Shown here: positions 8,983 to 17,401 of the stretch, one piece after another | Layout: each line of letters starts with the position of its first letter | How positions within the stretch are numbered: position 1 is the first letter of the stretch | NCBI RefSeq assembly: GCF_900609065.1 | Contig: NZ_UXAU01000032.1 | Coordinates: 1 to 55,910, forward strand | Direction: 5' to 3' | DNA from: Arthrobacter ulcerisalmonis | Lineage (GTDB): Bacteria > Actinomycetota > Actinomycetes > Actinomycetales > Micrococcaceae | Length of the DNA: 55,910 bases | Program-made: the position numbers and the translations under genes | Notes under the pieces: model-generated | What the model was told of the DNA's origin: nothing | What the model saw: the letters and a program-made list of their open reading frames with translations, nothing else | Database searches by the model: none

Positions 8983-10587
8983 CTAGGCCTTCTTGCGGAT
9001 GAGGGCCAGGAACATGGCGTCGGTGCCGTGGATGTGCGGCCAGAGCTGGGCGGTGGACTCGTGGCCTGCCTCCAGATTTCCGGTGAGGCTTACGTCATCC
9101 AGGACGGAGCCGGCGTCAAGCAGTTCCAGGTCTTCGCGCTTACGCATGGCGTCAGCCACCACGGCGGTGGTCTCAGCGGGGTGGGGTGAGCAGGTCACAT
9201 AGGCCACCACACCACCGGGGCGGGTGGCAGCAAGCGCAGACGCAAGCAGCTCGCGCTGCAGCGGGCCAAGATCCGCCAGGTCCTTGGGAGTGCGCCGCCA
9301 ACGGGACTCGGGCCGCCGGCGCAGGGCGCCCAAACCACTGCACGGAACGTCCACCAGGACGCGATCAAAGGACTCCGGAGTTTCGGTTCCCACGTCGCGG
9401 CCATCGCCGGTCCGCACCTGCCACGTCTCCCCCGGTACTGCCGCCAAGGCCTGGCTGACCAGCTTGGCACGGTGTGGCAGTGGTTCGTTGGCCAGCAACG
9501 TTGCGCCTTGCTGCCGGGCGAGGGCTGCCAGCAGTGCTGCCTTGCCGCCGGGGCCGGCACAGAGGTCCAGCCACTCTTCTCCGCCAGCGGGCTGCTCGGA
9601 CGTCGTGGACCCGGGCTTCGGGCCAAGATCGACGGCGGCCAAGGCACGCGCCACCAGCTGCGAACCCACGTCCTGGACCCGGGTGGTCCCTGCGCGGACC
9701 GAGGCGAGCCGGCCAAGGTCACCACCGCTGGACAGTGCCGAACCCTCCACCAATTCACCGGGCGCCGCACCGCCGTCGAGCGCCTCCGCCAGGCTGCCCA
9801 GGCCGGGGAGCGCCACCAGGTTCACCACGGGAGCGGCGTTGTCAGCGATCAGCAGGTCGGTGATCTCGCTTGCAGGCCTGCCGTGGGCCACCAGCGATTG
9901 CCGCATGGCCCGCACGATCCACTCCGGGTGGGCGTGCCGGAGCGAGGAGATCTTCGTTTCGTCCGTTTCGCCAGAGACCAGGAGATCCAGCCATTCGTCC
10001 AGGGTGTTTGCTGTGACTTTTCGGAGCACAGCGTTGATGAGGGCCGAGGGGCCTGCGCCGATCACGGCGCGGGCCAAGCCCACCGTCTGGTCGAGCGCCG
10101 CATGGGCGGGGACCCGCATGGCCAGGAGTTGGTGCACGCCGAGCCGGAGCGCATCCAGGATCGCAGGATCCAACTGGTCCAGCGGACGATCCACGCAGCG
10201 CGAAAGGATGGCGTCATAGGTGCCCCTGCTGCGGAGCGCGCCGTAGCTCAACTCGGTGGCGAAGCCGGCATCACGTTTGTCCAGTCCGTGGTGCCGGATG
10301 CGGGCCGGCAGGACCAGGTTGGCATAGGCATCTTCAGCGGCTACAGCGCGGAGCACCTCGAACGCCACCAGGCGGGCTGGGTCGGCGCGACGCGTCCGTT
10401 GCGCGGGCGCGCTGTCGGTGAAGTTGCGCTGCGGGCCCCTGTTGCGCTCGCGGCCTTGGGCGTTACGCCGGCTGTCATCACGGGGTCCACCGTTTCCGCG
10501 GCCGCCACGGTTCCCGCCCGGGCCCGCGTTGCGTCCGCCGTGGCCGGAGTTCCCGCCACCGCCTGCATTACCGCCGGAGCCGCTCAT
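8983..10587 (-). CDS. rsmB: 16S rRNA m5C967 methyltransferase RsmB (Fmu/Sun family) with Gly/Arg-rich N-terminal tail
   Basis: An RNA (cytosine-5) methyltransferase. The order is: a disordered Gly/Asn/Arg-rich tail (about 1-65), a NusB-like helical RNA-binding domain (about 68-210), then a Rossmann methyltransferase with SAM motif LDLCAGPGGK, catalytic-region DVPCSGLGALRRRPE, and the nucleophile-bearing YVTCSPHPAET. At 534 residues it is about 90 longer than E. coli RsmB, mostly from the tail, which has several RGG/GGR-like steps. The start ATG overlaps the fmt stop (ATGA). Confidence 0.93.
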   Translation of the reverse strand: MSGSGGNAGGGGNSGHGGRNAGPGGNRGGRGNGGPRDDSRRNAQGRERNRGPQRNFTDSAPAQRTRRADPARLVAFEVLRAVAAEDAYANLVLPARIRHHGLDKRDAGFATELSYGALRSRGTYDAILSRCVDRPLDQLDPAILDALRLGVHQLLAMRVPAHAALDQTVGLARAVIGAGPSALINAVLRKVTANTLDEWLDLLVSGETDETKISSLRHAHPEWIVRAMRQSLVAHGRPASEITDLLIADNAAPVVNLVALPGLGSLAEALDGGAAPGELVEGSALSSGGDLGRLASVRAGTTRVQDVGSQLVARALAAVDLGPKPGSTTSEQPAGGEEWLDLCAGPGGKAALLAALARQQGATLLANEPLPHRAKLVSQALAAVPGETWQVRTGDGRDVGTETPESFDRVLVDVPCSGLGALRRRPESRWRRTPKDLADLGPLQRELLASALAATRPGGVVAYVTCSPHPAETTAVVADAMRKREDLELLDAGSVLDDVSLTGNLEAGHESTAQLWPHIHGTDAMFLALIRKKA

Positions 10588-11504
10588 TCGAATACCACGC
10601 TTTCAAGGGAAGCCACACCGCGTGCCCAGTCGGCAGCGGCCATCATTTTCTTGCCCGCAGGCTGGATCTGGGTCAGCTCCACTGCATGGGACCCGGTGCC
10701 CACCAGGACGCTCTTGCCGTGCAGTTCCACGGTTCCGGGTCCCAGCCCGGTGACGTCGGGCCGCAGGGCAGGGGGTGCAAGCTTGATTCGCTGTCCGGCC
10801 AGGAGCGTCCAGGCGCCGGGTTCTGGGCTCACTCCCCTGGCTCGCCGGCCAATGGCCAAGGCCGGTTGACGCCAGTCCAGCTGCCCATCCTCGAGGGTCA
10901 GCTTGGGTGCCAGTGAGATCTCGCCAGACTGTGCCTGCGGCGCTGCGCGACCGGCGTCGATCGCGGACAGCGTCTGCGCCAGCAGCACCGCACCGCTGTG
11001 CGAAAGCCGGGCCAACAACTCACCGGACGTGTCTGCTGCGCCAACCGTTTCCGTGAGCGTGCCGAAGATGGGACCCGTATCCAGGCCAGCCTCCAACTGG
11101 AAGGTCACAGCACCGGTGATGTCATCGCCAGCGATGATCGAGCGCTGGACCGGAGCCGCCCCACGCCAAGCGGGCAGCAGCGAAAAGTGCAGGTTGACCC
11201 AGCCGAATCGGGGCACGGTGAGTGCTGACGGCGGGACAATGCCGCCGTACGCCACGATTCCTGCGATGTCCGGCTGGACTGCCTCGATGCTGGCGATCGC
11301 GGCGGCATCGAGTCGGGCGGCACGGATCACGGGCAACCCCAGCTCGGCGGCCCGAACGGCGACGGGCGACGGCGTCAGGACGCGCTTGCGGCCGAGGGGC
11401 GCGTCAGGGCGGGTGAGGACTGCGACGACGTCGAAGCCAGCTGCCACCAGCGCGTCAAGGGAGGGAACAGCAACGACGGGCGTCCCGGCAAACAGGACCC
11501 TCAT
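10584..11504 (-). CDS. fmt: Methionyl-tRNA formyltransferase
   Basis: Fmt formylates initiator Met-tRNA using 10-formyl-THF. The catalytic Asn-His-Asp set is visible: NLHFSLLPAWRGAAPVQ supplies Asn and His, and GLDTGPIF supplies Asp. The N-terminal formyl transferase domain (1 to about 190) is followed by the C-terminal tRNA-binding OB-type domain. 306 residues is normal. It is coupled to def by a 4-nt overlap; def-fmt pairing is widely conserved because deformylase removes the formyl group that Fmt adds. Confidence 0.97.
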   Translation of the reverse strand: MRVLFAGTPVVAVPSLDALVAAGFDVVAVLTRPDAPLGRKRVLTPSPVAVRAAELGLPVIRAARLDAAAIASIEAVQPDIAGIVAYGGIVPPSALTVPRFGWVNLHFSLLPAWRGAAPVQRSIIAGDDITGAVTFQLEAGLDTGPIFGTLTETVGAADTSGELLARLSHSGAVLLAQTLSAIDAGRAAPQAQSGEISLAPKLTLEDGQLDWRQPALAIGRRARGVSPEPGAWTLLAGQRIKLAPPALRPDVTGLGPGTVELHGKSVLVGTGSHAVELTQIQPAGKKMMAAADWARGVASLESVVFE

Positions 11505-12088
11505 CGGCTGGTGCCCGAGGCGCCGGCACCAAAACTGGCACCACCAAAACTTGAGCCCACCGTTTTGGCGCGCTTTGAGGTGGTCTGCGCGGCAACGGCG
11601 TCGTAATTTGCGTTGCGGATGGACCGCAGCGCCGCCTTTCGGTCATCCCCTTCCAACCGGTCCGTATAAAGGATGCCGTCCAGGTGGTCGTTTTCGTGCT
11701 GGAAGCAGCGGGCCACCATGTCTTCAGCCTCGATGGTGACCGGGTTGCCGTCCTGGTCCACGCCCGTGAGGCGGGTGGTCCTGAAACGGCGTACTGGGAA
11801 GCCCAGACCGGGGATGGATAGGCACCCTTCTACCTGGTCCTCTTGGAAGTCATCGCTGTTCTGCAGGACCGGGTTGATGATGTGACCGGCAACGCCGTGG
11901 ACCCGGTAGGTGAAGACCCGCTTGCTGATACCCACCTGCGGGGCGGCCAGGCCAGCGCCCTCCACGTCTTCCATGGTTTCGGTCATGTCTGCGACCAGTT
12001 TGGCCAGCTCCGGCCCGAAATCCGTCACGGGATCTGCGACTGTGCGGAGCACAGGATCCCCGATGATCCGGATATTCAGAATTGCCAT
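11501..12088 (-). CDS. def: Peptide deformylase
   Basis: Def removes the N-formyl group from nascent proteins. All three metal motifs are present: GAGLAAPQVG (about 44-53), EGCLSIPG with ligand C89, and QHENDHLDG with H131, E132 and H135. The 195-residue protein has a Gly/Ala/Ser tail of about 25 residues after the catalytic domain. ATG start with AAGGA about 10 nt upstream. It follows the PD-(D/E)XK-like gene by about 60 nt. Confidence 0.97.
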   Translation of the reverse strand: MAILNIRIIGDPVLRTVADPVTDFGPELAKLVADMTETMEDVEGAGLAAPQVGISKRVFTYRVHGVAGHIINPVLQNSDDFQEDQVEGCLSIPGLGFPVRRFRTTRLTGVDQDGNPVTIEAEDMVARCFQHENDHLDGILYTDRLEGDDRKAALRSIRNANYDAVAAQTTSKRAKTVGSSFGGASFGAGASGTSR

Positions 12089-12151
12089 GAGCTGTTTTTC
12101 CTTACGTCGAGCTGCACTGGGACCAGTCCAGTTTAGGTGCTGTGGTGCGGT

Positions 12152-13012
12152 TCAGGCGGTGCGAGCCTGAACCAGGGGCGGCGGTGCAATGGGGAGCAAC
12201 GCACTGCCGGCGCTCTCCGTGTCTGCATTGAGTTCCCACACGCGGCGCAGCGCGCAGAATTTCCACCAGTGGTGTTTCAGGACATCCGGGTTGGCGCGGA
12301 CCGGGCGGACCTCTGTTTCGCCAATGGCAACGGCCAGCAGAATCGGATCCTTGCCGTGCTGCCAGGGTTCCCAGGTTCCGGCCTGGCCGTCCAGCAGGGA
12401 CTCCTCCGCCTTCATTCCAGCTACCAACTGCATGACCACTTTGTCATCGAGTGGCTTCACCTGGCCGTCGCGGGTGGTGCCCTTGGTCTTGTAGTCGATC
12501 AAGCAGGTCCGGCCGTTGATCTTGGCTACCAGGTCCAGTGTGCCGGCGTACCCCACCGCGTGGTTCCAGACCGTGATCTCAGGGGCAATGGGCTCCACCT
12601 GGTACAGCTCCCACCACTCATCGAAGCGGACGGCAAAGGATTCTTCACCGTTGGCGGCCAGCGCCTCCCGTGTTTCTTTCATAGCGTGCGGGCGGCCCAG
12701 AGTCCTGAGGGCCACCTGCTCGCAGTAGTTGTGCACCCGATCGCCACGGCGTGCGGCGTCGTCCCGGTAGGTTTCGGCCGCCTTTGCTGCCCGATTGACG
12801 GCCTGCCGGATCTTTGCCGGGCTCCCCAAGCTGTCCGCCAGCAACGGGTCTTTGGCCAGGCTGCTCGCTCCCATGAAACCAAACCAGCCGTCCAGGCCGT
12901 GAGGCTGCTGGCCAATCACCGTGGTGATCGATGGAACGGAGAACTCCGCCGAGGTGGAGCGGGCGTACATCCGGCCATATTCAGTGGCGTGGGCGAGAAG
13001 CGGGGCTGTCAT
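12152..13012 (-). CDS. PD-(D/E)XK nuclease-like hypothetical protein
   Basis: An actinobacterial protein of about 286 residues. Its central part reads as a PD-(D/E)XK (RecB/Cas4-like) fold: an acidic residue before VWNHAVGYAGTLDLVA, then CLIDYKTKG, giving the E...GTxD...DYKT pattern. A C-terminal helix set follows. The substrate is unknown and nuclease activity is inferred from the motif only. I chose ATG 13012 (GAAAGAG just upstream) over ATG 13042, which has no SD. It sits between the tRNA-Val terminator and def, on the same strand, and may be cotranscribed with def-fmt-rsmB. Confidence 0.75.
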   Translation of the reverse strand: MTAPLLAHATEYGRMYARSTSAEFSVPSITTVIGQQPHGLDGWFGFMGASSLAKDPLLADSLGSPAKIRQAVNRAAKAAETYRDDAARRGDRVHNYCEQVALRTLGRPHAMKETREALAANGEESFAVRFDEWWELYQVEPIAPEITVWNHAVGYAGTLDLVAKINGRTCLIDYKTKGTTRDGQVKPLDDKVVMQLVAGMKAEESLLDGQAGTWEPWQHGKDPILLAVAIGETEVRPVRANPDVLKHHWWKFCALRRVWELNADTESAGSALLPIAPPPLVQARTA

Positions 13013-13056
13013 GGAAAAGACTCTTTCACAGGGGGACGACATTGGCTGCGGGCGCT

Positions 13057-13100
13057 AAACAAGAAAGGTCCGTTCCCCCTCAAGTGAGCGGGAACGGACC
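13057..13100 (-). terminator. Intrinsic terminator of tRNA-Val(CAC)
   Basis: On the minus strand a perfect 11-bp stem (13090-13100 with 13067-13077) is followed by TTTCTTGTTT. It lies 9 nt past the tRNA 3' end and separates it from the downstream nuclease-like gene. Confidence 0.85.
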
Positions 13101-13109
13101 TCCATGCTG

Positions 13110-13181
13110 TGGGCGATACTGGGTTCGAACCAGTGACCTCTTCGGTGTGAACGAAGCGCGCTACCACTGCGCCAATCGCCC
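13110..13181 (-). tRNA. tRNA-Val (CAC)
   Basis: The 72-nt cloverleaf has acceptor GGGCGAT/ATCGCCC, an anticodon stem CTTCG/CGAAG around loop TTCACAC (anticodon CAC), and T-loop GGTTCGAACCC. CCA is not encoded. It is near-identical outside the anticodon arm to the two Val(GAC) genes on the opposite strand. Confidence 0.97.
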
Positions 13182-13432
13182 CGGTGCCCTTGAATGCTAG
13201 CCGACACCAGGGCCAATTCAAAAATCGAGCGGCAGGCCGGGCATGTGCCTGCCGCACCGGCGTCGCGAATTACATGGTTGTAAGTTCCAAAATCCGCGCC
13301 AATACTGGGAAGGAAGCGCGGCGGCGCGACGCAAATCGCTCCGATTTGGAGAATCCCAGAACCTCCGATATTGTTTTTACTCGTTGGAACGCGAGGAATT
13401 GCCCACTGCGGTCAAGGAATTACCACCAACAT

Positions 13433-13505
<73 letters not shown>

Positions 13506-13552
13506 CGCAGGACACTGTCACAGTGGGTTTTCTTCGGAAGAACTGCTAACAC

Positions 13553-13623
13553 GGTGGGTTGGCCGAGAGGCGAGGCAGCGGCCTGCAAAGCCGTATACAC
13601 GGGTTCGAATCCCGTACCCACCT
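13553..13623 (+). tRNA. tRNA-Cys (GCA)
   Basis: 71-nt cloverleaf: acceptor GGTGGGT/ACCCACC, anticodon loop CTGCAAA (GCA), T-loop GGTTCGAATCC. The only Cys tRNA in the window, located between Gly copy 1 and Val copy 1. Confidence 0.96.
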
Positions 13624-13665
13624 CGGTGAAAACCATGGTTTCCGGTCCACAAGACTGGTTGCAAT

Positions 13666-13737
13666 GGGCGATTGGCGCAGCGGTAGCGCGCTTCCCTGAC
13701 ACGGAAGAGGTCACTGGTTCGATCCCAGTATCGCCCA
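13666..13737 (+). tRNA. tRNA-Val (GAC), copy 1
   Basis: 72-nt cloverleaf: acceptor GGGCGAT/ATCGCCC, anticodon stem CTTCC/GGAAG with loop CTGACAC (GAC), T-loop GGTTCGATCCC. Identical to 13902-13973. Confidence 0.97.
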
Positions 13738-13796
13738 CTAGGCAAGGTAACTTGCCACCACGCAGTTGATACGGCCCACCAGCCGAAGACCTGCAC

Positions 13797-13869
<73 letters not shown>

Positions 13870-13901
13870 CTCTACACCCCATTGGCCGGTCCCCCGGTTT
13901 C

Positions 13902-13973
13902 GGGCGATTGGCGCAGCGGTAGCGCGCTTCCCTGACACGGAAGAGGTCACTGGTTCGATCCCAGTATCGCCCA
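13902..13973 (+). tRNA. tRNA-Val (GAC), copy 2
   Basis: Exact duplicate of tRNA-Val copy 1 and the last gene of the plus-strand tRNA array; its 3' end is followed 7 nt later by an intrinsic terminator. Confidence 0.97.
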
Positions 13974-13980
13974 CACACTA

Positions 13981-14010
13981 AGCAGTCCATTTATGGGCTG
14001 CTTTTTCTGT
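13981..14010 (+). terminator. Intrinsic terminator of the tRNA array
   Basis: Stem AGCAGTCC (13981-13988) with GGGCTGCT (13995-14002), one G-U pair, 6-nt loop, followed by TTTTTCTGTTT. Confidence 0.9.
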
Positions 14011-14023
14011 TTCCCCCACCAAA

Positions 14024-14080
14024 CCTAAGCTTGTTCGCAGAACCTAAGCTTCAAGGCTCCGATCTGCGAACAAGCTTAGG
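14024..14080. repeat. Perfect 17-bp inverted repeat with internal direct repeat
   Basis: CCTAAGCTTGTTCGCAG (14024-14040) is exactly reverse-complementary to 14064-14080. The 23-nt loop holds a further CCTAAGCTT (14043-14051), so the nonamer occurs three times in 57 bp. It lies just past the tRNA-array terminator and has no coding content. Function unknown: a small mobile-element remnant, a recombination site, or a structured RNA. Confidence 0.85.
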
Positions 14081-14231
14081 AGTGGCCGTCCGGAAGCTTC
14101 AGCACGGCTCGTCTGGTGCATCCGCTGCCAGCGAACAGATTTTGGCTGTTGTTTCCTTGGCAGCCCCAGTTCGTCGGGTTAGGATCGAAAACGGAGGAGC
14201 GACCTGGCTCCGCGATTGAAGGGAGGTGCTC

Positions 14232-14471
14232 GTGGGACTGATTGACGATCTGAAGGGCAAGGCTCAGGGTCTCATCCATGGGAACGAGCAGGCCATCAAG
14301 GACGGCATCACCAAAGCCGGCGATTTTGTCGATTCCAAGACCGGCGGCAAGTACGCCGACAAGGTGGACAAGATCCAAGATGGCGCTACCAACCTCGTTG
14401 ACAAGAGCGGAACGGATCAGGGTCCTGCTGGAGAGCAGACCCCGCCTGCGCCGGTTACGCCGGCTCCGTAA
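14232..14471 (+). CDS. MT0933/Rv0909-type antitoxin-like small protein
   Basis: 79 residues beginning GLIDDLKGKAQGL and containing DKxxDFVDSKTGGKYADKVDKI, the pattern of the MT0933-like antitoxin family (M. tuberculosis Rv0909). The C-terminus is Pro-rich and disordered. I chose GTG 14232 because GGGAGG lies 5 nt upstream; the earlier in-frame GTG at 14226 overlaps that SD. In M. tuberculosis the partner toxin is adjacent (Rv0910, SRPBCC fold); no such gene is next to this one, so it is an orphan or has a different role. A terminator follows. Confidence 0.75.
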   Translation: MGLIDDLKGKAQGLIHGNEQAIKDGITKAGDFVDSKTGGKYADKVDKIQDGATNLVDKSGTDQGPAGEQTPPAPVTPAP

Positions 14472-14505
14472 AAAGGATTTGGCCAGGGCCTTGCCCTAGC
14501 ACGTC

Positions 14506-14550
14506 AAGGGGGCGCGAGTCCCGCCGAGAGGCGGCACTCGCGCCCTTTGT
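14506..14550 (+). terminator. Terminator after the antitoxin-like gene
   Basis: Long stem built from AAGGGGGCGCGAGT(C)CCGCC and its complement across a GAGA tetraloop (14526-14529), followed by TTTGTGTTT. Confidence 0.85.
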
Positions 14551-14638
14551 GTTTAAGCGCTGCGATGCTCAGCGCTCCAGTTTGATGCGTGTACTGCCGG
14601 AGTGACCGCTCCGCCGATCATCGCGTGGGGTGCTCCCC

Positions 14639-16165
14639 TCAGGCGCCGAGGATCAGGTCGGCTGCTTTCTCGCCGATCATGATGCTGGGTGCGTTGGTGT
14701 TGCCGCTGGGAACGGACGGCATGATGGAGGCATCCGCGATGCGCAGCCCTTCGAGACCGCGAACCCTCAGCTGGGGGTCCACCACCGACAGGTCATCGAC
14801 ACCCATGCGGCAGGTCCCCACCTGATGGTGGTATGTTCCTGCGACCTGGCGGACGAATTCCCGCAGTTCGTCCCTGGAGCTGAGGTCGTGCGGCGTGTGT
14901 TCACTCTTGCGGAATGGGGCGAACGCTTCCTGCTGGCCGATCTCGCGGCACATGATGACCGCATCGACCAGGGCTTCGACGTCGTATTCTGCGGCGAGGA
15001 TGTTGGGGTCCACGAGAGGGGCCACGGACGGATCCGCTGATGCCAGCCGCAATGTGCCGCGGGACTGCGGACGCACCAGGCCGGCTGCGATGGTGTATCC
15101 ATTTTCCGGCGCCGCGCCGCCGTCAGTGGGGTAGGGCAGATGCAGGAACAAGGGCTGCAGGTCCGGGGCTTCGTCCTGTGATTGCCCACTGTGGGCGAAG
15201 AGTTGACTCTCGAGAAGGTTGTGCCGCCCTGCAGTCAGCGGTTCCCTGGCCTCATAGATGTTGCCGGCGAGGAGGTGATCATGCAGGTTCTCCCCCACCC
15301 CGGGCAAGTCCACCACGGTGTCGATGCCAACGTCGCGGAGGTGTGCCGCCGGCCCAATTCCTGAGAGCAGCAGGAGTTTGGGTGAACCGATGGCACCAGC
15401 AGCAAGAATCACCTCCGCAGAAGCGGTTGCTTGATGCTGCTCGCCCTTGAGGGTATAAGCAACCCCGGTGACCCTCCCGCCGTCGACAGTCAGACGGGTG
15501 ACTTCCGCACCGACAGTGACACGCAGCAGTGGGCTGTCCTGAACCGGGACCACAAAGCTCTGCCAGGCGCTGGCTCGTTTGCCGTTGCGGGTGGTGGTGT
15601 AGTTGAAGCCGACGCCCTCCATCAACTCACCGTTGAAGTCTTCTGTTTCCTTATGCCCTAGATGCTTGGCTGCATCGACAAAAGCCTGGGCGGTAGGGTG
15701 CCGGTGCTCGATTCTCTCGACAGACAAGGGTCCGCTGTCGCCGTGGAATTCATTGGCGCCATCGGCGTGGTGTTCGGAGCGCTTGAAGAGCGGCAGGACG
15801 TCATCCCATCCCCAGCCTTCGGCGCCGGCAGCCGCCCAGGAGTCGTAGTCGCTGCGGTGTCCACGGATGTAGATCATGCCGTTGAGGGAGCTGCTCCCGC
15901 CCAAGACCTTACCGCGGGGCCAGTAGAGGCTCCGGTTGTTGGCGTGGACTTGCGGGGTTGTCATCACGGCCCAGTCGTTGGGACCGGTTAACAACAAGGG
16001 CCAGCCCTGCGGACTGTGGATATTGGGGTCGGTATCGATGCTGCCCGCCTCGATGACGTGGACCGATCGGCCGGCATCCAGGAGTCGCCGGGTGACGACG
16101 CTGCCTGCCGATCCCGCACCAATGACGATGTAGTCGGGCTGCGTTTTTTCGGGCGTTCGAGTCAT
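14639..16165 (-). CDS. GMC family oxidoreductase (choline-dehydrogenase-like)
   Basis: An FAD-dependent alcohol oxidoreductase of the glucose-methanol-choline family. The N-terminal ADP-binding motif [11 protein letters not shown], the GMC signature [18 protein letters not shown], and the C-terminal catalytic region [13 protein letters not shown], with its His, are visible, followed by a Ser-Gly-Asn-Thr-Asn segment. At 508 residues it is the usual size. ATG 16165 is preceded by AGGAGG 5 nt upstream, so longer forms starting near 16201 are unlikely. It is divergent from an AraC regulator that probably controls it. The substrate cannot be read from sequence; BetA-like choline oxidation is possible. 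Confidence 0.9.
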   Translation of the reverse strand: MTRTPEKTQPDYIVIGAGSAGSVVTRRLLDAGRSVHVIEAGSIDTDPNIHSPQGWPLLLTGPNDWAVMTTPQVHANNRSLYWPRGKVLGGSSSLNGMIYIRGHRSDYDSWAAAGAEGWGWDDVLPLFKRSEHHADGANEFHGDSGPLSVERIEHRHPTAQAFVDAAKHLGHKETEDFNGELMEGVGFNYTTTRNGKRASAWQSFVVPVQDSPLLRVTVGAEVTRLTVDGGRVTGVAYTLKGEQHQATASAEVILAAGAIGSPKLLLLSGIGPAAHLRDVGIDTVVDLPGVGENLHDHLLAGNIYEAREPLTAGRHNLLESQLFAHSGQSQDEAPDLQPLFLHLPYPTDGGAAPENGYTIAAGLVRPQSRGTLRLASADPSVAPLVDPNILAAEYDVEALVDAVIMCREIGQQEAFAPFRKSEHTPHDLSSRDELREFVRQVAGTYHHQVGTCRMGVDDLSVVDPQLRVRGLEGLRIADASIMPSVPSGNTNAPSIMIGEKAADLILGA

Positions 16166-16339
16166 GGTTCCTCCTTGAAGCATGGGGCTGTATAGGTACA
16201 AATCTGCGCCATGCCCGCAGCGACGTCGTTGGCCTGGTCTGCACTAGCCTGTACGCCAGGCGCCAGGTCGTGAGCCACGTCACCACCGGATGCCGGGGTG
16301 TGCTTGAATGCATGAACCAGACTGTTGTGGAGGATAACG

Positions 16340-17401
16340 GTGTCCAATTCAGTAGTGGCCCATCATCCAAGGTTGGCCGACGGTGCTGTCCTTGCCCCGC
16401 GGGATAGGTTCGACGCCTGGCATCAGGCAGTGAGCAGCTCCTTCGTGCCCTTGGACGCCCGGCCCCCAGATATCGACACTTTTCACGGTGACCTGATCAG
16501 CCAGTCGCTCGGAGATGTCCTGGTCAGCGAGGTGTCCGGCACGGCTATGCAGGTGAGCCGTACCCGGAGCTCCATCAGGCAGAACGATCCGGGCGTGGTG
16601 AAGCTGGGGCTGCAGCTGCGCGGCTACTGCGTAGTAGCCCAGGACGGTCGTGAAGCAGCCCTGACGCCGGGCGATTTTGCCATCTACGACACCACCCGAC
16701 CCTACGATCTATACTTCGACGACTCGTACCGCATGCTGGTGCTCATGCTGCCGCAGGAATCGTTGTCCCTGGGTCGCGGCCAGCTGGCGCGGATTACGGC
16801 CTCGCGCATCTCCGGCCGGCACGGAGTGGGTGCACTGACCTCATCACTGCTGACCACCCTGGACCATCAGCTGACGCAACAGGGAGCAGACCTGGGTTTC
16901 GAAGCGACAGACGCGATTGTCCAGTTGATCTCTGCCACCTTCCGCCAGGTGCTGGAAGGTGGCGCACCAGCTCCGTCTCCACGAGAGGTCATCCTGCTGC
17001 AGGTGAAGCAGTACATCCAGGATCGGCTGGGCGAATACACGCTGAGTGTGGCTGAGATCGCCGCGGCCAACCATGTGCCGGTCCGCTACCTGCAAAAGAT
17101 CTTCGCCGACAGCGGTGAATCGGTCAGCCACTGGATTCGGCAGCAGCGGCTCAACCACTGCCGCCAGGAACTGGCAGATCCGTTGTTGGTGACCCGGCCC
17201 ATTTCCACCGTGGGCCTTCGCTGGGGTTTCAGCGACGCAGCCAGCTTTGCCCGGACCTTCAAGAGTGTCTACGGCTACACCCCTGGTGAGTTCCGCTATT
17301 CCTATAATCCGCAGCTTTCGGGGAGCAAGGAAAGTCTTTCCCTGACAGCAGGGTTGCAACCCGTTTCCGAGTCGCAACCCTGCAGCGTGCCTACTTCCTA
17401 G
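16340..17401 (+). CDS. AraC family transcriptional regulator (AraC_binding_2 type)
   Basis: 353 residues: an N-terminal cupin-like ligand-sensing domain (about 30-210, with LTPGDFAIYDTTRPYDLYF) and a C-terminal AraC double helix-turn-helix (about 230-330, SVAEIAAANHVPVRYLQKIF and GFSDAASFARTFKSVYGYTPGEFR). GTG 16340 is chosen because GGAGG lies 6 nt upstream. It is divergent from the GMC oxidoreductase with a 174-nt gap. The 3' end overlaps the convergent terC stop by 11 nt and contains a 9-bp inverted repeat. Confidence 0.9.
   Translation: MSNSVVAHHPRLADGAVLAPRDRFDAWHQAVSSSFVPLDARPPDIDTFHGDLISQSLGDVLVSEVSGTAMQVSRTRSSIRQNDPGVVKLGLQLRGYCVVAQDGREAALTPGDFAIYDTTRPYDLYFDDSYRMLVLMLPQESLSLGRGQLARITASRISGRHGVGALTSSLLTTLDHQLTQQGADLGFEATDAIVQLISATFRQVLEGGAPAPSPREVILLQVKQYIQDRLGEYTLSVAEIAAANHVPVRYLQKIFADSGESVSHWIRQQRLNHCRQELADPLLVTRPISTVGLRWGFSDAASFARTFKSVYGYTPGEFRYSYNPQLSGSKESLSLTAGLQPVSESQPCSVPTS
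17349..17382. terminator. Hairpin at the AraC/TerC convergent ends
   Basis: CAGGGTTGC (17349-17357) is exactly complementary to 17374-17382. It lies inside the last codons of the AraC gene and just past the terC stop, so it could terminate terC transcription. No U-tract. Confidence 0.4.

Noticed and set aside
9472..10869. 465-codon open frame on the plus strand opposite rsmB/fmt
   Set aside because: Shadow of the rsmB and fmt coding frames; no recognisable protein features.
14226..14231. Earlier GTG start for the antitoxin-like gene
   Set aside because: It overlaps the GGGAGG ribosome-binding site; GTG 14232 has proper spacing.
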